Source of the DNA: Phyto melanocephala
Lineage: Eukaryota > Arthropoda > Insecta > Diptera > Rhinophoridae
DNA: 64,000 nt
Direction: 5' to 3'
Assembly: GCA_941918925.1 (NCBI GenBank)
Contig: OW799233.1
Coordinates: 137,586,533-137,650,532, forward strand
Translations under genes and position numbers: made by a program
Part shown: piece after piece, positions 57,546-64,000 of the stretch
Layout of the letters: each line of letters opens with the position of its first letter
Numbering within the stretch: the first letter of the stretch is position 1
The notes under the pieces: model-generated
Told to the model about the DNA's origin: nothing
The model's input: only the letters and a program-made list of their open reading frames with translations
Databases searched by the model: none

Positions 57546-59367
57546 CCATGTGTGTGAATTACATAAGTATTTTAAAAAGAATTCTTTTTAGTTTAATGTT
57601 TTGTTTGAGTTGTAATTTTGTTATGAATTTTTAAAAATAAAATTCGTTATAAGTGTGTGCGTTTTTTTAACAAAACGACCTGTTCTGTCACTTTTTCAAA
57701 ATTTCTAACGGTAACCCTGGGCTTATGTACAACTGACTACTACTTGCTGTAGGTGTCTTATATTTATAGTGTGATGCCAGATCGAGAATTTTCCAAATAA
57801 TGTAAATTCTAGAAATAGTTATTTTATAATCCTTCAAAAAGTATGCTGCTAAAATGTGAATTATTCATAATTTCAAGGTTGCCAAAGCTGTAAAATAAAA
57901 TCCGAATGAGTCTAAAGGGATACACAAATGTAAATTGGAATTTTAATGTAAAATCATGTAAACTAAACTAATAAAATTGACATCTAAGAAAACTAATTAT
58001 GTAATACAACTATTTGTTCTAATTTCCGTTTTAGATGCCAGGCCTTTCAGCATAGTCAATATTGTTAATTCTAACTTGCTATGTTTGATTTCTTACTGTT
58101 ACAACTTTGCCTTAATTACAAAGAAAATAATTAGAAAATGCTTAAGTAAACTTTCTGATATAAATCACCTTTATGTACTATAAAAAAATAAAACAGCATA
58201 ACTTTTAATGTGAAAATACTCTGACGGAAATTGAATTGTGTTGCAAGAACACAAATAACAACTGACACATATTAAAAAAGTTTTCCTCAACACCTATTAA
58301 AGTACACACTTTGTATGATAATTTGCCCCTTTTATTTGTGTACAACAATTTTATTAGGAAATGTAAGTGTAATTATAAATAGATTTGATTTAAGAATAAA
58401 AAAACCAACTATTTAAGTAGAAAATTTATTTTTAGAATTTCAAGAAAAAAAAATATATCAAGTCCATTGTACATAATCGAATTGGGAGAAAGAAGAAAAC
58501 TAGAGAAAAATGTTTAATACAAATTTGGTGGCATTGGCATTGTTGATTCGGGCGTGTACAACGCCAACACACACACTCTCTCTAGCATAGTATAAATGGC
58601 ATTGTGTTGTATGGCCAAGGTTAAAAAAAAAAAAAAACTGTTGCAAATTGTGTATTAATATTGTCATAACAGACACCCATAACAGTTATGCACATACTTT
58701 TATATACAAGGTTAATTAATGCCAGAGATAAAAAATGCTTTTATTGCTGTTATGCTTCTCGCTTCAAAATAAACCTTTTTGTATGTTGCCGTTTTTTTAA
58801 GCCAAAAATTACATAATAAAAATAGGCAAAAAAAAAAAAAAAGTTATCAATCTAATTACATTATTAATGGTCAAATTGCTTGAAATCAAAAAGAAGCCAA
58901 GCGTAATGTCTACATTAGTTTTCTTTTTTAGCATGTTTAGTTAACAGAACAAACAGCCAAAGAATAGCAATAAAAACATACATATTAATGCCTTAATGTT
59001 ACGCATAAACTAATAAAATTTGTCTAGGGCGTAGAAGAGCTGAGTAGAATAAACACGTACATATACACTTATACAAAGTAAATATACAAAACAATACATG
59101 CATATTAAATTACTCTCGCATACACGAATCAGGCAAACACAAGGCCATAAGGCATATAAAGATATATTGTTGTAGGAAAACTAAATTAACGGGGATGAAC
59201 AGAAGAAGATGAATAAATAAAGGCTACATGTACACATTTTTAAATGCAAAAAAAAAAAAACTTTAAAAGTTTGACTTTAATTTCAAAAAGGCTACCAGAA
59301 CTGAAATATTATTATAAACATTAGTACTTTACTATATTTTCCAGATTCTAGACTCATACCTAAGAGT
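57546..59367. other. No gene seen
   Basis: AT-rich with several A runs. Nothing recognised. Confidence 0.5.
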
Positions 59368-59492
59368 CAAACCTAAAGAAGAGCGTTGAGCATTGGAGTT
59401 TTACAGGTGTTTCGTTTTTGTTACTTTGTTACAGTATCAAAATACATGTAAAATTGCAAAGCTTGACGCTCAACGTTCTTGTTAAGTTTGGG
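59368..59492. repeat. 125-bp imperfect hairpin
   Basis: Arms CAAACCTAAAGAAGAGCGTT then GAGC (59,368-59,391) and, inverted from the right, CAAACTTAACAAGAACGTTG then AGC. Pairing resumes further in (TTTTACAGGT with ACATGTAAAA) across a bulge. Either a tiny MITE or a hairpin precursor. Confidence 0.5.
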
Positions 59493-59510
59493 CTGTAATA
59501 CTTATTAAAA

Positions 59511-59938
59511 CATGTGACCTTCTCCGAGAAATGAGACCTAGTGTGTGAAAATAAAGTTTTGAGAAAAACGCATTTAAAGTTTCATAACGCATTATTACTG
59601 TGAACACACCTTCAGTTGGAAGATGCGATTTGGTGTGGTTAGTTATGATTGGGTGCCGACTTTGGTGACGTCATGCCTATGTGGGGACGTATTTTTTTCG
59701 CTTTAAGTGTGACAATATCTTTGCTATTGTTGCTGTTCTGTTTATTATTATTTCAATACTTAATACTTAAGCCGCAACCAGTGTTCGTTTTGAACGTTTT
59801 TATGGGGTAAATAAATTTTTATCAGAAATTTAACTTATTTTATCTTATTCTGTTCCCTTTTAGGTACTAGAATCCACTGTTAAGTCCAAACCCGTTTTTC
59901 GACCCACTAGGTCCCTTTTTTCGGAGAAGGTTACATAG
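59511..59938. mobile_element. 0.43-kb inverted-repeat element
   Basis: ATGTGACCTTCTCCGAGAAA then TGAGACCTAGTG (left) and ATGTAACCTTCTCCGAAAAA then AGGGACCTAGTG (right, inverted): about 34 bp of imperfect TIR. The interior is less AT-rich than average, with TTTGGTGACGTCATGCC. No coding frame seen. Confidence 0.55.
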
Positions 59939-60338
59939 AAAAAAAAGCACATTCGAAATTTAGTATACAGATTCAACTTAAAACAACTTTGCGATAGGAA
60001 ATTCTCAACATTACATATTTTTTTTAAAGTTAACCGATTTAAAAGATTTTTAATACGAAACTGATAGTGATAAATATTTTTTTAGTGAACTTAATAGACT
60101 TTTCATAAAATTTCTGACATGACCATGAACACAAACACACAGACTGAGCGACAAATACTAATGTTTCTCGGCTTAAAAGAAAATATTTCAAATTAAATAA
60201 CATTTTGAATTTGTTAAAGTTCAGTTCTGTTCTTTATAAAATTTTGTTTAATATATAATTTTCCAAGAATTTTATTTTAAAATACATTTTTTAAACCAGA
60301 AGCTTGTATACAAAACTGGTAGGTGTAGGGTGGGTGTA
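59939..60338. other. No gene seen
   Basis: AT-rich. Confidence 0.5.
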
Positions 60339-60600
60339 CTAAACCGAGTACAGCGGGAGGTTATAGATGCCAAATTTAAAAAAAAATATTATGCAAAATA
60401 TTTTTAAAGATTTTTTGTATTGCCACTTTACCACAAACATTTTATATTTCCTGCCAAATTTATAGTCATATAAGGCTCGCTCTCCATTTTTGATATTTTC
60501 TTTCGCAATTTTGAATGGACACTTTTTTGTTATATTTCCTACAATTCTTCCACTCGTAGAAATATTTAAAAAACTACCCATCAAGTGACATGTGCTAATG
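60339..60600 (-). pseudogene. PiggyBac-like transposase fragment
   Basis: Minus-strand frame: STSGRIVGNITKKCPFKIAK, ENIKNGERALYDYKFGRKYK, MFVVKWQYKKSLKIF, then TAG. It follows the C-terminal part of piggyBac-type transposases, whose pattern is GTxRxNR, a KCP-like stretch, a KGxxDY segment and VVKWxDNKxV. Only this segment is left. The reading at its high-coordinate side (SRKLSSALAHVT) may be the preceding block and is cut by the element starting at 60,640. Key residues DNK are replaced by YKK. Based on pattern memory, not a search. Confidence 0.45.
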
Positions 60601-60915
60601 CGGAAGAAAGTTTTCTAGATATTAATACAATTAAACTAGTACACTCTAAAAAACTTTTGCTGAAAATTAGGTCGAAAATAGTAGGTAACACTTTACAAGC
60701 TATTGTCGACCTAAAATTACAAAACTATTTCTTTTAAACATAGTGTTGATTTTTGAACATAATTTGTTTAATTTGGAACAAAAAATGTTTAAATTTTTTA
60801 CACAAATTGTGTTTAATATTTTCTTATTTTTATTTAATTTTTAATATTTTTTCTTCAATAAAAAATGCGTAAAATGTTTGTATTTGTTAAAATACATTTA
60901 TTAAAACAGCACATT

Positions 60916-61339
60916 TTACGCAAATAAACCAAAATTATTTATATGAAGCTTTTTGCCTCTAATTTGCGAGGGATAAAATCTAAAAAAATATCGCATTAAG
61001 AACTCAAAAGTTTGCGATATATCCTTAGGATAAACAATGTTAAATATATACCAATAGCAAAGCAACTGCAAAACTAGATCAAGTGTATTAGAATCCTTCG
61101 ACTTTGATGTAATTTCCTTTTCAAACCAAATATAAGCAGTGGATATACGACCTTTCTCTATGGATGTTTCTAGAATTACTAATGAAAAATTTAATTTAGG
61201 AAATTTTTTTTTTAATTTAAATCAAGTATAAAAATGATATTTACCAACTAACTATAGGTATCCACGGAGTAACTATTTCTATATTGTATTCAACCTCGTC
61301 CATCGTGGAGCCAAAGTGTGAATTACAAAAAGGATACAT
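60916..61339 (-). CDS. Possible spliced gene of unknown function inside the element
   Basis: Two open segments on the minus strand are split by a putative 65-nt intron. The upstream one starts at ATG 61,339 (MYPFCNSHFGSTMDEVEYNI, then EIVTPWIPIV). The downstream one, after TTCATTAG (acceptor at 61,180-61,179), reads ILETSIEKGRISTAYIWFEK, EITSKSKDSNTLDLVLQLLC, YWYIFNIVYPKDISQTFEF, LMRYFFRFYPSQIRGKKL and ends at TAA (60,918-60,916). A 101-codon stretch without a stop in such AT-rich DNA is notable. The strongest donor (TTG/GTAAAT) would break the frame, while a weaker GTTGGT five bases upstream keeps it. No family recognised; it may be a captured gene or an accessory transposon gene. Confidence 0.4.
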
Positions 61340-61377
61340 ATTTAAGAGTCTTATAAACAAAAGTTCACCAAACATCT

Positions 61378-61500
61378 GATCTGAATATGAGAACGCAAAT
61401 TATTTTTGCGGTCGAGGCCCATAGAAGAGTGATTCCATTTAAAATGTACTGCGTGGTAATTATAATTGCTAAATATTTTTCCGCATTTTAAGTACAAACA
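61378..61500 (-). pseudogene. Zinc-finger-like remnant upstream of the unknown gene
   Basis: A minus-strand frame reads LKCGKIFSNYNYHAVHFKWN, then H and further on GLDRKNNLRSHIQIR. The spacing resembles a C2H2 finger (CGKxF ... H ... H), but the first Cys pair is incomplete here. It may be a first exon of the same gene. Weak. Confidence 0.25.
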
Positions 61501-61928
61501 CTTATATATATACACATAATATATAATCAAAGCAGAGTATAAATATTACATAAAGAAACGAATTATTATAAACTTTAAATTACTTTAAACACAATAAATT
61601 TGTTTTAATCACTATCGAAAAATATGGCGTGCTTCTATTGAAGCGTTTACACTTTTATGCTTCTTCTTTCTTTTGTAGCTTTGTTTAAAAATTTTTCTGC
61701 TGCTTTTAGACAGATATGGTTAATATTCAACATTTTGATGGCATATGTAGCTGATTTTTAAACACAATATGTATGTTTGAAAATAAACACTTTTAACAGC
61801 ATATTTGTTTTTTTTTGAGTAAAATAATAAATAACCACAAAATCGATTTAATTTTAGACATCGATAATTTTTCAACAATAATTTAGACACTATATGATCC
61901 TAAATTTGGTGTAAAGTTTTAGAGTGTA

Positions 61929-62814
61929 AGTAATATAAATACAACTAAGGATAACTTTGTAAAGGTAAATAAAAGAGCATTTTTATAAAAAGAAATAAAA
62001 AAAAAATAAATTAAAGCTTTAAGAAGGGAAACTTTAGTGCTTGTCTCGACACACCAACTTCTTGTAAATTTAAGATTTTATTCGGTGACAATTTTTACAT
62101 GCACACACATATATAGCCAGATTTATTTTATTTTTGTAGTGGGTTAAATCATTATTTTAATAAAAAACTTATTTTAAAAATTTTATTATTATAAAAACTG
62201 TCTTTTTTCTTGAACTGAGATCACTTTTAGTTTTTTTTATATAATTTGTTTTATTAAAAACCGATATTTCGCTACCAAACAATGGTAGTTTAAATTATGA
62301 TTTTCTAAATATGTTTTGGTAATAGTTGCACCATATAATTGTCAGTTATGGTCATTACATGAGGGTAGAAACAGTGGGAAGAGTATATAGCACTCTTACT
62401 TATTTAGTGTTAGAATCATCTATCTGTATTTCAGATATAACAAGTGACGAATAAACGCCATCATTTTTTTTTAAACCCTTTATCTAAGGCCAAAATAATA
62501 GATGAAAATTAAACAGTATTTAACATTTTGACATTTCATTAGAAGAAAATAAAGTATTCAATAACACACATTTTTCTCCATAAAACATATATGTATAGAT
62601 TTCCATATTTGAATAAGAATTATTTAAATATTTTTAATAATAAGTTTTAATACTAATATTAAAAATCTATAATAATTTACAAAACGATTTTTATCAGCAC
62701 TTAAAAGTTTTTACTATCTTATATGAACAAATTTTTCCTAACACAAAAAAAAAATACTTTGTTATTTTTATAAAAAAAAAAATGCAAAAAGTGCTCAACT
62801 ATATATTTTTTTTT
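61929..62814. other. No gene; short family-T end
   Basis: AT-rich. At 62,379-62,405 GAGTATATAGCACTCTTACTT is a remnant of a family-T 5' end. Nothing else. Confidence 0.45.
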
Positions 62815-62840
62815 TTTAATTTTTATTTTATCGAACTTTT

Positions 62841-62910
62841 CCGATCAAAGAGTTCTGATGATGAAATCGTAGCTGGTTTCGAAAATGCATTCCACTCGGC
62901 TAGTTTTCGG
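62841..62910 (+). ncRNA. Hammerhead ribozyme motif, left repeat
   Basis: Core CTGATGA at 62,854-62,860, stem II GAAATC/GGTTTC closed by a GTAGCT loop, then GAAA, a very short stem III (A-U pairs around TGCA), and TTC as cleavage triplet (cut after 62,892). Stem I pairs GAGT with ACTC next to the core and CCGA (62,841) with TCGG (62,907), with an internal loop between. One mismatch sits at the first pair of stem I (T opposite C), and one extra T lies between core and stem II. Probably weakened. Confidence 0.6.
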
Positions 62911-63420
62911 TAAAAATATAATTTTTCAGATTATTCTTTCATTTATCACAAATATAAAAAAAAATTCTTTGTAACAATAAGAATGTTAATATGAACTCGA
63001 GCCTGATTAAAATTTGAATATTAGCTTAAACAGAAAAGTTCGATAAAATAAAAATTAAATTTACGTAAGCACAGGGCACGGTGCAAACAATCGTTAATTC
63101 ACTGTTGGTCAATCAACACTTAGTTGTATACTGACCTCACAGAAAAATAAAACAAATGATTATAAACATTGATTGTTAAAAACAATCACATCTGTTCTTA
63201 TCGCTACCTAACTGGTGGCTAGAGCAGGATAATAATAGTGATAAAAAATGAAAGATAATAACAAACAAAAGTAAAAGGGTTGCTGTTGGGCAAAAATTTC
63301 AATCTAACTCATTGTGGTAAAAATATATGAAAAAAAAAGGAAAACTAAAGTAGTTACCGAATTCAATTAACTTAAGTCCCGTGAGTTAAATAGATGATAT
63401 TTACAACCAACATGCACCCA

Positions 63421-63490
63421 CCGATCAAAGAGTGCTGATGATGAAATCGTAGCTGGTTTCGAAAATGCATTCCACTCGGCTAGTTGTCGG
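63421..63490 (+). ncRNA. Hammerhead ribozyme motif, right repeat
   Basis: Same layout as the left copy, but stem I next to the core is perfect: GAGTG (63,429-63,433) pairs with CACTC (63,473-63,477), and CCGA with TCGG outside an internal loop. Core CTGATGA 63,434-63,440, stem II GAAATC/GGTTTC, GAAA, cut expected between 63,472 and 63,473. The extra T after the core is present here too. Type I topology with minimal stem III, as described for retroelement hammerheads. Confidence 0.65.
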
Positions 63491-63607
63491 TAAAAATATA
63501 ATTTTTCAGATTATTCTTTCATTTATCACAAATATAAAAAAAAAAAAATTCTTTGTAACAATAAGAATGTTAATATGAACTCGAGCCTGATTAAAATTTG
63601 AATATTA

Positions 63608-64000
63608 TATTTTTTTTTTATAAGATTTTAGCTCTTATTTGAAAAAAAGTGCTAAAATGGAAACTATGCAACAAACATAGCCTCCTATATTATGAAACGT
63701 GTGCACACACGCTTCCATTCTTTATGTCTTATTAATATTAATATAGTTTAATATAGCTGAGTAGCAACCAAAAAGTTTTTTTTTTAAAGAAATATGTAAA
63801 AATAAGAAAAACATGTTGTCTTTTATTTATTTCGCCGCCAGTATAATGAAGGATTAAATAAATATATTGAATTTTTTTAATGTTTGAAAATTCAAATTTA
63901 AGTTCAAGAAAACTTTTAAAAGTAAAAAAATAAAGAAGCTTCCCATTTCCCTATATTTAAAATATATTTTAAAATTGATAAGAAGTTTATAAAACATAAT
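63608..64000. other. No gene seen
   Basis: AT-rich end of the window. Confidence 0.5.

Larger units (their letters stand above)
60640..61928 (-). mobile_element. 1.29-kb inverted-repeat element carrying a possible gene
   Basis: Ends TACACTCTAAAAAACTTT (left) and TACACTCTAAAACTTTAC (right, inverted), with further loose matching (AAATTTAGG, ATAG) for about 40 bp. The target duplication is not certain. Inside, on the minus strand, are remains of a multi-exon gene described in the next two entries. Transposase class unknown. Confidence 0.55.
62815..63607 (+). mobile_element. Penelope-like or retrozyme-like element with direct repeats
   Basis: Two direct repeats of about 185 bp (62,841-63,023 and 63,421-63,607) differ at two bases and one A-run length. 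Between them lie about 400 bp without an open frame. Just left of the first repeat, 26 bp (62,815-62,840) are the exact complement of 63,034-63,059 in the middle. TATAT plus a T run lies on both outer sides (62,802 and 63,606) and could be the target duplication. Direct terminal repeats, a short inverted extension at the left and a hammerhead in each repeat are all known from Penelope-like elements. No reverse transcriptase or GIY-YIG endonuclease is present. Confidence 0.6.

Noticed and set aside
1..64000. CRISPR array, bacterial insert or mitochondrial insert
   Set aside because: No regularly spaced identical repeats with unique spacers, no bacterial-type operon or ribosome-binding pattern, no recognisable mitochondrial gene.

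Overview
The window looks like gene-poor, very AT-rich DNA from a higher dipteran, most likely a calyptrate fly (blowfly or house-fly relatives). The grounds are the base composition, (GT)n and (ATGT)n microsatellites, short introns where a spliced structure can be guessed, and above all the transposon load: many mariner-type transposase relics, Tc1-like, pogo/Tigger-like and piggyBac-like relics, Helitrons, and a dispersed repeat whose ends read TATACCC. The species is an inference. I see no rRNA, tRNA, CRISPR array or bacterial-type gene. No complete host gene can be defended. The sequence would fit a large intron, an intergenic desert or a heterochromatic edge.

Layout. 0.6-2.2 kb: a decayed interspersed element with a nested MITE. 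4.06-5.55 kb: two head-to-tail non-autonomous Helitrons carrying a 120-bp hairpin minisatellite. 6.8-7.3 kb: a mariner relic. 7.5 and 9.6 kb: two candidate terminal coding exons; the second has a convincing splice acceptor. 8.0-8.8 kb: a family-T repeat (my label for the TATACCC-ended repeat; other copies at 9.9, 14.7, 15.8, 22.6, 33.7-37.2, 40.9, 45.5 and 55.8 kb). 10.6-11.5 kb: a pogo/Tigger-like element. 17.3 kb: a mariner relic. 20.0-20.9 kb: a mariner-like element whose 183-bp terminal inverted repeats run into the transposase gene. 21.4-22.5 kb: an element with clustered AACCGG motifs. 25.1 and 25.9 kb: MITEs. 26.8-28.5 kb: a Tc1-like pseudogene split by a mariner. 32.7 and 34.3 kb: mariner relics. 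42.2-43.8 kb: a composite mariner. 44.5 kb: a MITE. 46.4-47.1 kb: a mariner with a well kept DNA-binding domain but no middle. 48.1, 49.1 and 51.3 kb: large MITE-like elements. 53.6 kb: a second Tc1-like pseudogene. 54.6-55.2 kb: two candidate small coding regions. 57.2 and 59.5 kb: inverted-repeat elements. 60.3 kb: a piggyBac-like fragment. 60.6-61.9 kb: an inverted-repeat element with a possible spliced gene of unknown function. 62.8-63.6 kb: two direct repeats, each with a hammerhead ribozyme fold, as in Penelope-like retroelements.

The transposon relics do not form a pathway. They record layered insertion: mariner into Tc1, mariner into a family-T variant, which itself lies inside another family-T copy. 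The items most worth following are the hammerhead-bearing direct repeats, the mariner with inverted repeats extended into its coding region, the inverted-repeat element with an unknown gene, and the exon at 9,598-9,831.
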